Source: a bacterium
Lineage (GTDB): Bacteria > Bacillota > Bacilli > Lactobacillales > Streptococcaceae
Assembly: GCA_905221195.1 (NCBI GenBank)
Contig: CAJNCF010000004.1
Location: 164,810-228,809 of the forward strand
Length of the DNA stretch: 64,000 nt
Direction of reading: 5' to 3'
Part shown: positions 11,763 through 20,506 of the stretch, piece after piece
Layout of the letters: each line of letters opens with the position of its first letter
How positions within the stretch are numbered: position 1 is the first letter of the stretch
The notes under the pieces: model-generated
Told to the model about the DNA's origin: nothing
The model's input: the letters and a program-made list of their open reading frames with translations, nothing else
Databases searched by the model: none
Program-made: the position numbers and the translations under genes

Positions 11763-12434
11763 CTAACTTCCTGAAAATAGGAGTAACCATAAGTTCCAGA
11801 AAGCAGTGATATTGATGAGGATATGAACCACTATTGGATAGTAGAGAGTTTTTGTCATGCGATACAATATAGCCAAAATAAGACCTCCACTAGCATAAAT
11901 GAAAAAGGCAAGAGGTGTTAAAGCGAAATTGATATGAATGCAACCGAAAATAATAGCAGAAAGCAAGATATCTCCGTACCAAGGTGAGTTTTTGAAAAAG
12001 GTTGTCATAAGTACACCGCGATAAATCAACTCCTCGGCAATAGGGGAGATGAAGCAAACGATGAGCAAGAAATAGGGTAACTCCTGTCGTCCCATCATTT
12101 CTACCGTTTCATTCAAAGAAATTTGATTTGAAGACGGAGATATGAAATACGAAAAGAGAAAGTCAGACATATACAAGGTGATGTAACCCAGTAAAAGGTA
12201 GATAAAGTACCTCAACTCCCACTTGAAATGAAACGTCTTCTTTCCTGCAAAAACTAGTAGGTAGATGACTGCTGACAAAAGAACTCCACTCTCCATCAAA
12301 AGTAAAATCTGAAAAAACTCACGACTTGCTGGTAGGTAGGGCTTTGCGAGGTGATTGAAAAGCCTCCAAAACCAAGTTGATTTATAAAAAATTAAGGACA
12401 ATGCTAGTAAAATTTGAATAGCCCGTTTTTTCAT
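11763..12434 (-). CDS. CPBP-family intramembrane metalloprotease (Abi/CaaX protease-like)
   Basis: This 223-aa polytopic membrane protein has the three CPBP motifs: EELIYRG (E134, E135, R139), FGCIH (F163, H167) and HILIN (H204, N208). These are the presumed glutamate/histidine active-site residues of type II CAAX prenyl endopeptidase-like proteins. In streptococci such proteins often sit beside bacteriocin genes and act in self-immunity or peptide maturation. Here it follows, by 53 nt and in the same direction, a gene for a double-glycine-leader peptide, which supports that reading. Its Shine-Dalgarno is weak. Immunity function is inferred from context. Confidence 0.85.
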   Translation of the reverse strand: MKKRAIQILLALSLIFYKSTWFWRLFNHLAKPYLPASREFFQILLLMESGVLLSAVIYLLVFAGKKTFHFKWELRYFIYLLLGYITLYMSDFLFSYFISPSSNQISLNETVEMMGRQELPYFLLIVCFISPIAEELIYRGVLMTTFFKNSPWYGDILLSAIIFGCIHINFALTPLAFFIYASGGLILAILYRMTKTLYYPIVVHILINITAFWNLWLLLFSGS

Positions 12435-12487
12435 ATTAAATTCTCTGCTTTTTCCCCTTGTTTCTTCATGTTCCTAATAAATTTTAC

Positions 12488-12709
12488 TTAAAATCTCGCA
12501 GCACTTCCTTTACAAAGATGATTACCTCCTCCAATATATCCTAAATCATAGGTTCCTCTGGGACAAAATCCATGAACTGGCATAGTTAATACTGGTTCCA
12601 TTTGCCAAGCATAATAACCATTAGGTTCTTTACCATAGGGATCTGCTCCACCTTGTATCATCTCTAATTCTTCATTTGTTAGATTTATATTTTTTGTCAT
12701 TAAAATCAT
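12488..12709 (-). CDS. Double-glycine-leader peptide (putative bacteriocin or signal precursor)
   Basis: The 73-aa precursor has a clear class II leader: LTNEELEMIQGG (residues 10-21) fits the LSxxELxxIxGG consensus cleaved by peptidase-containing ABC transporters. Cleavage after G21 would give a 52-residue mature peptide that is glycine- and tyrosine-rich, with two cysteines (C49, C66) able to form one disulfide, and ending in SAARF. I recognise no named bacteriocin family. The start at 12709 has AGAGGA 8 nt upstream; a second ATG lies three codons in. A CPBP protein follows it. No dedicated exporter is in the window, so ComAB- or BlpAB-type transport is assumed. Confidence 0.75.
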   Translation of the reverse strand: MILMTKNINLTNEELEMIQGGADPYGKEPNGYYAWQMEPVLTMPVHGFCPRGTYDLGYIGGGNHLCKGSAARF

Positions 12710-12732
12710 GATATATTTCCTCTGTTATTGTT

Positions 12733-12752
12733 CAGATTAGTTGAGTAATCTG
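12733..12752. repeat. Inverted repeat upstream of the GG-leader gene
   Basis: CAGATTA and TAATCTG arms (7 bp, perfect) flank a 6-nt centre. The repeat lies 24 nt upstream of the peptide start, in its probable 5' UTR. It may be an operator or an RNA hairpin. Confidence 0.4.
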
Positions 12753-12779
12753 CTACTCATACCTACTTACAAAAAAACT

Positions 12780-12785
12780 ATTATA
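12780..12785 (-). promoter_or_regulatory. Probable -10 for the GG-leader peptide gene
   Basis: A consensus TATAAT occurs on the minus strand about 70 nt upstream of the peptide start. The best -35-like match (TAGACA) is 20 nt away, longer than usual, so the promoter may need an activator. Confidence 0.4.
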
Positions 12786-12944
12786 TTAAATTATTTTTTT
12801 ATATTTGTCTAGTTGCAACATTGACAAGCTTAGTATAGCATATCTTTGCAAAATATCCTCTTCCAATCATGAATTGTCATCAAAACATCCTAAACTGAAA
12901 AATCAATTAGCCCCTAGCCTTTTACCATTATCTTCTCCAAAATA

Positions 12945-12953
12945 TGCTATAAT
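12945..12953 (+). promoter_or_regulatory. Extended -10 promoter of the Cof phosphatase gene
   Basis: TGCTATAAT (TGn plus TATAAT at 12948-12953) lies 28 nt upstream of the ATG. No clear -35 is visible. Confidence 0.6.
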
Positions 12954-12981
12954 AATACCAAAAGATAAAGAAGGAAGACCT

Positions 12982-13791
12982 ATGATTAAACTACTAGCCT
13001 TGGACATGGACGGAACCCTCCTCAATGAAGCCAAGGAAATCCCCCAAGCTCACATTACTGCTATTCACCAAGCTATTGAAAAAGGTGTCAAATTGGTACT
13101 TTGTACGGGACGCCCGCTCTTTGGTGTCCTCCCCTACTATCAAAAACTAGGACTGGACCTGCAGAATGAGTATGTCATTGTTAACAACGGTTGTTCAACG
13201 CACCAGACCAGTGACTGGGGGCTAGTTGACTGGCAAGAACTTAGTCCAGCAGACATCGAATACCTCTATGACCTAGCTGAAAAGAGTGATGTCCAATTGA
13301 CTCTTTTTGATGAGGAACATTATTTTGTCCTCGGTGGCAAGCCAAATGAAATCATTCAAAATGATGCCGAGCTAGTCTTTTCAGACCTGACTGAAATTTC
13401 TCTTGAGGAAGCCACCAGTGGCAAGTACCGGATGTTCCAAGGTATGTTTTTGGGGACAGAGAGCCAAACGGACGATTTTGAGCAGCGTTTTGCTGAGGAA
13501 CTCTGCCAACGATTTAGTGGAGTTCGTTCGCAGCCTGTTATTTATGAAGCCATGCCGCTTGGAACGACAAAGGCTACTGCTCTTTCTCGACTAGCAGCGA
13601 TTTTGAAGATTGAGCAGTCAGAAATTATGGCCATGGGCGATGCCAATAACGATATCGAAATGCTCCAGTTTGCAGGACTTGGTGTTGCAATGGGAAATGC
13701 CAGCGACTATGTTAAATCCCTAGCTGATGATGTTACAGCCAGCAACGAAGAAGACGGCGTTGCGCGTGCCATTGAGAAATATATTTTATAA
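12982..13791 (+). CDS. Cof-type HAD-superfamily sugar phosphatase
   Basis: This 269-aa cytoplasmic phosphatase belongs to HAD subfamily IIB (Cof/YidA-like). Motif I is LALDMDGTLL (nucleophile and acid aspartates, residues 7 and 9). Motif III/IV is MGDANNDIEML near residue 215. The intervening cap is of the Cof type. The real start is the ATG at 12982, with AAGGAAG upstream; the frame is open further 5' but that part has no such signal. It stands alone, between its own extended -10 promoter and a terminator. The substrate, probably a sugar phosphate, is not known from sequence. Confidence 0.92.
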   Translation: MIKLLALDMDGTLLNEAKEIPQAHITAIHQAIEKGVKLVLCTGRPLFGVLPYYQKLGLDLQNEYVIVNNGCSTHQTSDWGLVDWQELSPADIEYLYDLAEKSDVQLTLFDEEHYFVLGGKPNEIIQNDAELVFSDLTEISLEEATSGKYRMFQGMFLGTESQTDDFEQRFAEELCQRFSGVRSQPVIYEAMPLGTTKATALSRLAAILKIEQSEIMAMGDANNDIEMLQFAGLGVAMGNASDYVKSLADDVTASNEEDGVARAIEKYIL

Positions 13792-13796
13792 TTAAG

Positions 13797-13824
13797 AAGC
13801 CCAGTTCATGTCAACTGGGTTTTG
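13797..13824 (+). terminator. Terminator of the Cof gene
   Basis: CCCAGTT and AACTGGG form a 7-bp stem (13800-13806, 13813-13819) with a 6-nt loop, followed by TTTTG. Confidence 0.75.
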
Positions 13825-13844
13825 ATATTTAAGAATTCCTAAAA

Positions 13845-13864
13845 CTTTAGAAACTCTTTAGAAA
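13845..13864 (+). promoter_or_regulatory. Direct repeats in the ABC exporter promoter (response-regulator site candidate)
   Basis: Two exact copies of CTTTAGAAA begin at 13845 and 13856, a spacing of 11 bp or one helical turn. They end about 30 bp upstream of the TATACT -10 (13894-13899), where the -35 is poor. This is the usual layout for OmpR-family activator sites. The neighbouring two-component system is the obvious candidate regulator. Confidence 0.5.
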
Positions 13865-13893
13865 TCCTTGAGCTTTCTTTGATTTCTATGCTG

Positions 13894-13899
13894 TATACT
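13894..13899 (+). promoter_or_regulatory. -10 of the ABC exporter operon
   Basis: TATACT lies 34 nt before the ATG of the ATPase gene. No good -35 lies at 17 nt, which is consistent with activation from the upstream direct repeats. Confidence 0.5.
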
Positions 13900-13932
13900 A
13901 AAGTTATCAAAATAAATCAAAAGGAGAGAATC

Positions 13933-14841
13933 ATGAAAACAGTACTTGATATTCATGGATTGTCCAAAAACTTTGCCAAACAAGCTATCCTTCAGGATCT
14001 TCATCTAACGATAAGAGAAGGAGATATTTATGGACTTATAGGGAAGAATGGAGCTGGGAAGACCACCTTAATAAAAATCATTACGCAACTACTCTTTGCG
14101 GATAAAGGGACTGTTTCCCTCTTCTCCAGCAAAACGGAAAATGAGTGGAGCAAGTCTCTATCTCGAGTAGGTTCAGTTATCGAATCACCTGTAGCTCATA
14201 ATCACTTAACAGCCTATCAAAACCTGAAATATTACTGTATGATTCGTCATATTCCAAATGATGATATAGTTATTCGAGAAACCCTGGACTATGTAGGTTT
14301 GGCAGATACAGGTAAGAAAGTCTTTCGTGATTTCTCGCTAGGAATGAAACAAAGACTTGGTATCGCCATTGCCCTCCTATCTAAACCAGACTTCCTAATC
14401 TTAGATGAACCTATCAATGGTCTCGACCCAATCGGTATCAAAGAATTTCGACTAATGATTCAACGACTCAATCAAGAAAAAGGAATCACCATTCTCATCT
14501 CTAGCCATATCTTGTCAGAACTCTATCTCGTAGCAAATCGCTTTGGTATTTTAGATCAAGGTAAGATTATCCGTGAAATCAGCAAAGCTGAATTTGAAAC
14601 ACTAAGTGAGGATTATATTGTGCTTAAGACAGCTGATCAAGAGAAAGCTTGTCAAGTATTGAAAGAACAAATCCAGCTCCAGTTCAAGGTTGTTAATCCT
14701 GAAAACGAAATTCACATCTTTGGTCAGGAACAAGATGTCAAACAGATTCTTAAGGAATTAACCTTGGCAGATGTCGCCATTGACGAGATTTACTATGCCC
14801 GTCAAAACCTAGAAGAATACTTCACTCAATTGGTCCAATAG
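13933..14841 (+). CDS. ABC transporter ATP-binding protein (BcrA-like)
   Basis: This is the 302-aa ATPase of a drug or peptide exporter. Walker A is GKNGAGKTT (about 40-48), the signature is FSLGMKQR, Walker B is FLILDEPINGLDP, and the switch histidine is in SSHIL. The C-terminal extension after residue 210 is typical of the bacitracin/lantibiotic-immunity group (BcrA-type). The start chosen is the ATG at 13933 with AAGGAGAG upstream; an in-frame upstream opening lacks a site. The permease follows by 10 nt. A two-component system converges on the pair, suggesting induction by a cell-envelope-active compound (inference). Confidence 0.9.
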   Translation: MKTVLDIHGLSKNFAKQAILQDLHLTIREGDIYGLIGKNGAGKTTLIKIITQLLFADKGTVSLFSSKTENEWSKSLSRVGSVIESPVAHNHLTAYQNLKYYCMIRHIPNDDIVIRETLDYVGLADTGKKVFRDFSLGMKQRLGIAIALLSKPDFLILDEPINGLDPIGIKEFRLMIQRLNQEKGITILISSHILSELYLVANRFGILDQGKIIREISKAEFETLSEDYIVLKTADQEKACQVLKEQIQLQFKVVNPENEIHIFGQEQDVKQILKELTLADVAIDEIYYARQNLEEYFTQLVQ

Positions 14842-14851
14842 GAGGAAAATC

Positions 14852-15604
14852 ATGATACATACCATTCAAGCAGACTTTTACCGTCTTTTCCGCTCCAAAG
14901 GATTCTGGATTACAGAATTCATTCTCTTTGTCCTCTTGCTACTGGGTGCCACTATCGGGGCTACTGGCCATCTGATGGCAATCCAGACAGAAGAACCAGA
15001 AATTCCAACCCATGGTTGGGACGGTATTCAAGCTCTTATCAATGCGTCTAGCAATGATTCAAACCTTGTTTTTCTCTGCATTATTCTAACATGTTTAGTT
15101 CTTGGGGTCGATCTAATCGGCAAGCTTTATAAAAATAGTTTGACAGTTGGCGTTTCTCGTACAGAGTTTTTCTTCGCTAAATCCTTTGTTCTAGCAAGTA
15201 TCGCTCTCTTACAACTCATCGCCAGCCTTGTGATTGCTTTTGTTCCCTCAACTCTACTAAACGGACTTGGTACGATACCTGATGGTTTTGTTACTAATCT
15301 CCTCTTAATGATTTTCCTTCAATTTCTCTGCCTTCTCGCTTGGCTTTCCATTATTTCCTTTATTCTCTACCTGACTCATTCTTATATTGCAGTATTTATT
15401 GGATATTTGGTCAGTTCTATCATCCTTTCTATGCCAATGATCATTTTTCCAAATATCAAATTTTTACCATATTTGTCCTTGCATTTTTCCTATGCTATGA
15501 CTGCTAATAGTGAATCCATTTTCTATACACTTATAGTTAGCTTAGCTGTTATTGTAATCTTTAATCTAAGTGGACTGGCAGTTTTCAAAAAGAAAAGTCT
15601 ATAA
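14852..15604 (+). CDS. ABC transporter permease (ABC-2/BcrB-like)
   Basis: This 250-aa membrane protein has about six hydrophobic segments and an extracytoplasmic stretch after the first (about residues 45-70). It is the size of ABC-2 permeases in bacitracin and lantibiotic self-protection exporters. AGGAGG precedes the ATG. It is co-transcribed with the ATPase gene and ends at a strong terminator. Substrate unknown. Confidence 0.85.
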   Translation: MIHTIQADFYRLFRSKGFWITEFILFVLLLLGATIGATGHLMAIQTEEPEIPTHGWDGIQALINASSNDSNLVFLCIILTCLVLGVDLIGKLYKNSLTVGVSRTEFFFAKSFVLASIALLQLIASLVIAFVPSTLLNGLGTIPDGFVTNLLLMIFLQFLCLLAWLSIISFILYLTHSYIAVFIGYLVSSIILSMPMIIFPNIKFLPYLSLHFSYAMTANSESIFYTLIVSLAVIVIFNLSGLAVFKKKSL

Positions 15605-15608
15605 AAAA

Positions 15609-15640
15609 TGACCTCCTCTGTAGGCTAGAGGAGGTTTCTT
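15609..15640. terminator. Bidirectional terminator between ABC permease and sensor kinase
   Basis: ACCTCCTCT and AGAGGAGGT form a 9-bp perfect stem with a 7-nt loop. Pyrimidine-rich T tracts lie on both outer sides. It serves the two convergent genes. Confidence 0.85.
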
Positions 15641-15644
15641 TTCG

Positions 15645-16523
15645 TTAAAAATAAATGAAAACCGATAACCACTGGCCATCTGTGCTTAGTTTCATCTCTG
15701 CACCGAGAAGATGACATAATTCCTCAGTGATATAAAGGCCTAAACCAGAGGATTCTTCGGTGTCTGATAGATTTTCAGAATAAAAACGGTTACTGAGATT
15801 TTCTATTTTTTTGATAGGCTGTTTAACAAGGTTTGCAATCTCTAAGACAAGCTGTTCCTTTTCTTTTCGCAAAGACAGACGCGCTTCTTCCTTGCCATGT
15901 TTGAGGACATTTCCAAGCAGATTTTGTAAAATTCGATCCAGCAAGTCTTCATCAGTCCTCATTTTCAGACCAGCTTCAACCTCAAAATCAAGCGTGATAT
16001 TTGCCGCCTGAAAAACATCATAATAAGCCAAAGTCTTCTTGGTAATAAAAGCTGAGAGAGCTATTTCTTCCAGTTTCGGTTTGACAGCTCCTTCCATCAA
16101 ACGACGATATTCTAGGAGAGCCTCCAAACGTTTAGAAACTAAATCAAGATGCTGGGCTATTTTTTGTAAGGTTTCTGCTTTGTCTTCAGGAGACTTTATC
16201 AATTGTTGGGTGTAACCTGAAGCGATAGTCAAAGGCGTCCGAATATCATGGGCGATATTGCTGATGGCCATATCCAGAGTCTGCTTTTCCCTTTTCATCA
16301 CCAAACGAGATTGTTCCACTTCCTGAAATAGATTTTCAATCTGCTGATAAAGATGTAAAAAATGTTTGGAAAAAATACTGACTCCGACTCTTTTCATACT
16401 ACCTGTAAGAATCTTGTCTTCAATCTGTTGACTCAGGCTCTTAAGCGCGAGATGGTAGCGAATCAATGTAATCGATAAAATAATTAGGAGAACCAGTAGG
16501 AAAAAGATTATCATGTAGGTCAT
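15645..16523 (-). CDS. Sensor histidine kinase
   Basis: This 292-aa kinase has one N-terminal membrane segment (about residues 4-22) and almost no extracellular domain. A HisKA domain follows with H-box NIAHDIRTPLTI (H92), then the N-box LQNLLGNVLKHG and the G-box SGLGLYITEEL. Short kinases of this build often sense through an associated ABC transporter rather than a ligand domain. Its start overlaps the response-regulator stop by 4 nt. It is convergent with a BcrAB-like exporter. It does not match any of the numbered pneumococcal systems that I can recall. Confidence 0.92.
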   Translation of the reverse strand: MTYMIIFFLLVLLIILSITLIRYHLALKSLSQQIEDKILTGSMKRVGVSIFSKHFLHLYQQIENLFQEVEQSRLVMKREKQTLDMAISNIAHDIRTPLTIASGYTQQLIKSPEDKAETLQKIAQHLDLVSKRLEALLEYRRLMEGAVKPKLEEIALSAFITKKTLAYYDVFQAANITLDFEVEAGLKMRTDEDLLDRILQNLLGNVLKHGKEEARLSLRKEKEQLVLEIANLVKQPIKKIENLSNRFYSENLSDTEESSGLGLYITEELCHLLGAEMKLSTDGQWLSVFIYF

Positions 16524-17221
16524 TGCTTATCTCCTTTTAATCTTACCCCAACTCCCCAAATGGTTTCAATATATTCCTGATTTGGGTCAAGTTGGTTTAA
16601 TTTTTTACGAAGATTACTCAAATGCGTATTGAGGGTATTATCTCCAGGTAAATAGCTATCCTCCCAGACCAACTCATAAAGTTCTTCTTTGGTGAAGATT
16701 TTCTTTGGATGTTTGAGGAGAGTTTGGAGAATCAAGCATTCTTTCTTGGCAAGGCGAATCGTTTCCTGGCTATTTTTAATTTCAAAACTTTCCGAATCAA
16801 ATTGGATATTTTTCAAGTTTTGTGGCAGATTTTCAGTTTTTCCTAGTTCCATAGGCTGTTTTTCTACGCTTTGACGTAATTGAACAGTAACTCTAGCAAA
16901 GACTTCGTCCAAATCAAAAGGTTTCACTATGTAATCATTGGCACCGTCTAAGAGATATTGACTGATTAGCTTCTTATCGCTCAAAGCCGTTAGCATAATG
17001 ACTGGAGTTTGACTTTGCTCCCTGATAGCTTTTAAAACCTGATCCCCATTTTTCCCAGGAAGCATGATATCTAGTAAAACGAGGTCAATCCCCCCTTGGT
17101 CAAAACGCATGATTCCTTCTGTACCAGAAAAGGCTTGAATCACCTCATGCTCCTCAGCAAGAAGTGTTCGCAAAATCTCTTGAATGTCACTATTGTCTTC
17201 AATAGCCAATATCCTAGCCAT
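16520..17221 (-). CDS. OmpR-family response regulator
   Basis: The 233-aa regulator has a receiver domain (phosphoacceptor D51 in LVLLDIMLPG; acidic pocket in IEDN; conserved lysine in IVKPF) and a C-terminal winged helix (trans_reg_C, about residues 130-230). The ATG at 17221 is preferred over a TTG three codons earlier because AGAAAGG lies 9 nt upstream. The extended -10 TGCTATAAT at 17244-17252 predicts a 5' UTR of only about 16 nt. It pairs with the downstream histidine kinase and probably controls the ABC exporter. Confidence 0.93.
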   Translation of the reverse strand: MARILAIEDNSDIQEILRTLLAEEHEVIQAFSGTEGIMRFDQGGIDLVLLDIMLPGKNGDQVLKAIREQSQTPVIMLTALSDKKLISQYLLDGANDYIVKPFDLDEVFARVTVQLRQSVEKQPMELGKTENLPQNLKNIQFDSESFEIKNSQETIRLAKKECLILQTLLKHPKKIFTKEELYELVWEDSYLPGDNTLNTHLSNLRKKLNQLDPNQEYIETIWGVGVRLKGDKQ

Positions 17222-17243
17222 AAACACCAACCTTTCTGCAACT

Positions 17244-17252
17244 ATTATAGCA
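17244..17252 (-). promoter_or_regulatory. Extended -10 promoter of the two-component operon
   Basis: The minus strand reads TGCTATAAT, with hexamer 17244-17249. The predicted transcript start is near 17237, directly at the Shine-Dalgarno. Confidence 0.6.
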
Positions 17253-17270
17253 TGTTTTATTGATAAAGCT

Positions 17271-17308
17271 TAAACAGAAAAGCTCCTCGCATCAAAGCGC
17301 GAGAAAGC
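17271..17308 (-). terminator. Terminator of the polyamine operon
   Basis: On the minus strand a GC-rich stem (GCTTTCTCGC with GCGAGGAGC, one bulged T, 17282-17308) is followed by TTTTCTGTTT. It lies about 100 nt after the aguB stop. Confidence 0.65.
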
Positions 17309-17411
17309 CTTAGAGGGTTAAAATATAAAATCCATTTACTAGATAACATTGTATCCTTATAGTTGCTAGTGAAAACGAGTCTAGCAGAATGAATCTCTCA
17401 TTTCTCCCCTA

Positions 17412-18287
17412 CTAGTCCGTAATGCGTTGATACATTTCGGGTCTTCTATCTCGAAACAAGCCCCAGTTTAGGCGTTCGCTTGCTCCCTTATCTAGGTCAT
17501 AAGTTGCTAACAGAACAGCTTCTTCTTGTCTTTCAGCTCGTTCTAAAATAGCTCCTGTTTCATCCGTCATAAAGGAGGAACCGTAGAAGTCAAGACTGGA
17601 ACTCTGTCCACCATTTTCCTCACTAGGAGTGACTTCTTCAAAGCCATAGCGATTGGCTGCAATGACTGGAACAATATTTGCTGCTGCGTGCCCTTGCATG
17701 GTGCGTTGCCAATGACCACAACTATCTGTATCCAAAATTGGCTCTGAACCGATAGCTGTAGGATAAAAGAGCAATTCAGCACCATTTAACGCAAGACAAC
17801 GCGCTGTTTCAGGGAACCATTGATCCCAACAGATACCGATCCCAATCTTAGCATAGCGAGTATCCCAGACCTTGAAGCCTGTATTGCCAGGCGTGAAATA
17901 AAACTTTTCTTGATAATAATGATCATCTGGTATGTGGGTTTTCCGATAAACACCCAGTACTTCCCCATCTGCATCAATGACAGCAATAGAATTATATAAG
18001 ACATTGCCATCTTTTTCATAGAAACTGATCGGTAGAACAACTTGTAGTTCCTTAGCAATCACCTTAAAATGCTGAATGGCGGTATTTTCTGTCACCGACT
18101 GAGCATACTGGTAGTAGTCATACTGACGTTCCTGACAGAAATAGGGACGTTCAAACAACTCGGGCAAGAGAATAATTTGTGCTCCTTGTTCTGCAGCCTG
18201 ACGTACTAAACGCTCTGCTGTTTGGATATTTGTTGCTACATTCTTGGCACATTGCATCTGAATGGCTGAAACTTTTACATTTCTCAT
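17412..18287 (-). CDS. aguB: N-carbamoylputrescine amidase
   Basis: AguB hydrolyses N-carbamoylputrescine to putrescine, CO2 and ammonia. The 291-aa nitrilase-superfamily protein has the catalytic triad in standard contexts: E43 (LLPELFERPYF), K116 (YRKTHIPDD) and C153 (GIGICWDQWFPE). GGAGAAAAAG precedes the ATG. It is the last gene of the six-gene polyamine operon, about 9 nt after aguA. Complete and well conserved. Confidence 0.95.
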   Translation of the reverse strand: MRNVKVSAIQMQCAKNVATNIQTAERLVRQAAEQGAQIILLPELFERPYFCQERQYDYYQYAQSVTENTAIQHFKVIAKELQVVLPISFYEKDGNVLYNSIAVIDADGEVLGVYRKTHIPDDHYYQEKFYFTPGNTGFKVWDTRYAKIGIGICWDQWFPETARCLALNGAELLFYPTAIGSEPILDTDSCGHWQRTMQGHAAANIVPVIAANRYGFEEVTPSEENGGQSSSLDFYGSSFMTDETGAILERAERQEEAVLLATYDLDKGASERLNWGLFRDRRPEMYQRITD

Positions 18288-18296
18288 CTTTTTCTC

Positions 18297-19382
18297 CTAT
18301 TCTGGGATTTGTTGGGTGATACAGTGGATATTGCCACCACCTAAGAGAATATCTCTGGCTGGTATTCCGACAACTTTACGGTCTGGGAAACACTTACTGA
18401 GGATATCTAAGGCTACTTGGTCGTTTTTATCTTGAAACTGGGGAACCAAGATAGCCTTATTAGCGATATAAAAGTTTACGTAGGAAGCTGCTAGTCGTTC
18501 ACCCGCGTATCGCTCTTCTTCTCCTTCTTCATAGATGTAGCCTGGCAAATCCTCTTCTGTCACAACCTGTCGAACTGCTGGGATAGGAAGCTTATGAATG
18601 GTGAAGTGACGACCTTTTGCATCTGTTTCTTGCTCTAAGAGCTCTAAATCAGCTACTGACATGGCATATTGGGGATCGTTTTGATCATCTGTCCAAGCCA
18701 AAACAAGCTCAGCAGGACCAACAAAGGCAGCAACATTATCAACGTGTTCATTGGTTTCGTCCTGATAAATACCATAAGGAAGCCAGATAACTTTTTCAGC
18801 ACCAAGGCTCTCTAATAAGGTATTCTCGATTTCCTCTTTAGTCAGGTTAGGATTGCGACCAGGACTAAGCAAGCAACTTTCAGTCACGAGAATGGTTCCT
18901 TGTCCATCGCTATGGATTGCGCCGCCTTCTAGGACAAAAGATTTGGCATCGTAAACAGGCATTTCCAAGGCCTCAGCAAAACGACTGGCTACTTGGTCAT
19001 CTGCTTCATAATCTTGATACAGACCATCATAGGTTCCTCCCCAAGCATTGAAGGCCCAATCAACGGCTAATTTCTTGCCTTTATCATTGATAAGAATGGT
19101 TGGTCCTGTATCTCGAGCCCAGGCGTCATTGGTAGGAATATCTAGATAAACAACGCTATCTCCAAGGTAGTCTTGGGCTTCAGCTAAGTAGTCTTGGCCC
19201 ACCAAAAGATAGACTTTTTCGCCTTCTGCTATAGTCTTGATAATCTGAGTAAATGCTCTTTTGGCAGCCTTTCCTTGAAAGGGCCATGAACCTGGTCGAG
19301 TCGGCCATATCATGAGGGTACCATGATGAGGTTCGTACTCTGCTGGCATACGATAGCCTAATTTTTTTGGACTGTCCATCAT
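18297..19382 (-). CDS. aguA: Agmatine deiminase
   Basis: AguA converts agmatine to N-carbamoylputrescine plus ammonia. The 361-aa protein shows the guanidine-modifying fold signatures: WPTRPGSWP near the N-terminus, [10 protein letters not shown], and the catalytic cysteine in [13 protein letters not shown] (C354). GGGAGATTATC precedes the first ATG, which overlaps the nspC stop by 4 nt. It acts between SpeA and AguB in the same operon. This is the biosynthetic setting, not the agmatine-catabolic cluster with a putrescine carbamoyltransferase and antiporter, because neither of those genes is nearby. Confidence 0.96.
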   Translation of the reverse strand: MMDSPKKLGYRMPAEYEPHHGTLMIWPTRPGSWPFQGKAAKRAFTQIIKTIAEGEKVYLLVGQDYLAEAQDYLGDSVVYLDIPTNDAWARDTGPTILINDKGKKLAVDWAFNAWGGTYDGLYQDYEADDQVASRFAEALEMPVYDAKSFVLEGGAIHSDGQGTILVTESCLLSPGRNPNLTKEEIENTLLESLGAEKVIWLPYGIYQDETNEHVDNVAAFVGPAELVLAWTDDQNDPQYAMSVADLELLEQETDAKGRHFTIHKLPIPAVRQVVTEEDLPGYIYEEGEEERYAGERLAASYVNFYIANKAILVPQFQDKNDQVALDILSKCFPDRKVVGIPARDILLGGGNIHCITQQIPE

Positions 19383-20506
19383 GATAATCTCCCTTTAAAA
19401 TCTTGATAGCCGAAGGCTTTGACTAAGCTGCAGTCTCCCTGCTCGTCCATGAGATAGAGACTTGGCAAGCCAATACCGTTAAAGGTATTATTTTTGACAA
19501 AGGAATAAATGGCCATGTCTTCGAAATAAAGTCTGTCTCCAATCTCAACTGGATTTTCAAAGCTATAATCACCAATCACATCGCCCGTCAGACAGGTATT
19601 AGAAGAAAGTCTATAGGTATGGGCTTTTTCCTGTGCATCAAAGCCATTTCTCAAAGGTGGGCGATAGGGCATCTCAAGTACGTCAGGCATATGGCAGGTC
19701 GCAGAGGCATCTAAAACCAAGATTTCCATACCGTTTTCTACAATATCCAATACTTCAGTTGCTAGATAACCTGCATTGAGCGCAATAGCTTCACCCGGTT
19801 CTATATAAACTTCAAGATTGTAAGTTTCTCGGATTCGCTTAATCTCAGAAATCAGCAAATCCACATCATAATCTTCTCTTGTGATGTGATGACCACCCCC
19901 CATGTTGAGCCATTTTACTTGATGCAAATAAGAACCAAACTGCGCTTCTACTGCTTTCAAAGTTGTCTCTAAATCATCTGAACCTTGCTCGCAAAGGGTG
20001 TGAAAATGAAGGCCGTCAACCAAATCCAGCAAATCATTAGGAATCTTGTCTAGAGTGACTCCAAAACGGGAGCCAGGTGCACAAGGGTCATAGAGCGCAT
20101 GGTCACCCTGTGTTGAACACTGAGGATTGAGACGTAAACCAACACTGACACCAGCATTCCGACAACGGGCCCCATGTTTACGCAACTGTCTCTCTGAGTT
20201 AAAGACGATATGGTCTGTTATCTCCAGCAATTCCTCCAAGTCTGCATCCTTGAAAGCTGGTGCAAAGACATGGACCTCCCCTTGAAACTCCTCTCTAGCT
20301 AGCTTGGCCTCGTATAGACCACTAGCCGTCGTACCTGATAGATACTGGCTAATCAAGGGATAGGTTTTGTAAAGAGAATATGCCTTCTGGGCAAGCAAAA
20401 CCTTGCAACCAGCTTCTTCTTGAACATATTGTAGAATGCGGCAATTGGCTTCTAACTTGGCCAAATCAATGACATAGGCTGGTGTTGGTACTTGTTCTAG
20501 CTTCAT
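19379..20506 (-). CDS. nspC: Carboxynorspermidine/carboxyspermidine decarboxylase
   Basis: NspC is a PLP enzyme (alanine racemase fold) that decarboxylates carboxyspermidine to spermidine. The protein is 375 aa. The PLP lysine is K41 in [10 protein letters not shown]. Other family landmarks are LHFHTLCE and GGGHHIT, and the C-terminal active-site segment is in [13 protein letters not shown]. It overlaps lys1 by 1 nt and aguA by 4 nt, so synthesis is coupled. Whether the physiological substrate is carboxyspermidine or carboxynorspermidine cannot be told from sequence, but the putrescine supply from AguAB points to spermidine. Confidence 0.94.
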   Translation of the reverse strand: MKLEQVPTPAYVIDLAKLEANCRILQYVQEEAGCKVLLAQKAYSLYKTYPLISQYLSGTTASGLYEAKLAREEFQGEVHVFAPAFKDADLEELLEITDHIVFNSERQLRKHGARCRNAGVSVGLRLNPQCSTQGDHALYDPCAPGSRFGVTLDKIPNDLLDLVDGLHFHTLCEQGSDDLETTLKAVEAQFGSYLHQVKWLNMGGGHHITREDYDVDLLISEIKRIRETYNLEVYIEPGEAIALNAGYLATEVLDIVENGMEILVLDASATCHMPDVLEMPYRPPLRNGFDAQEKAHTYRLSSNTCLTGDVIGDYSFENPVEIGDRLYFEDMAIYSFVKNNTFNGIGLPSLYLMDEQGDCSLVKAFGYQDFKGRLS

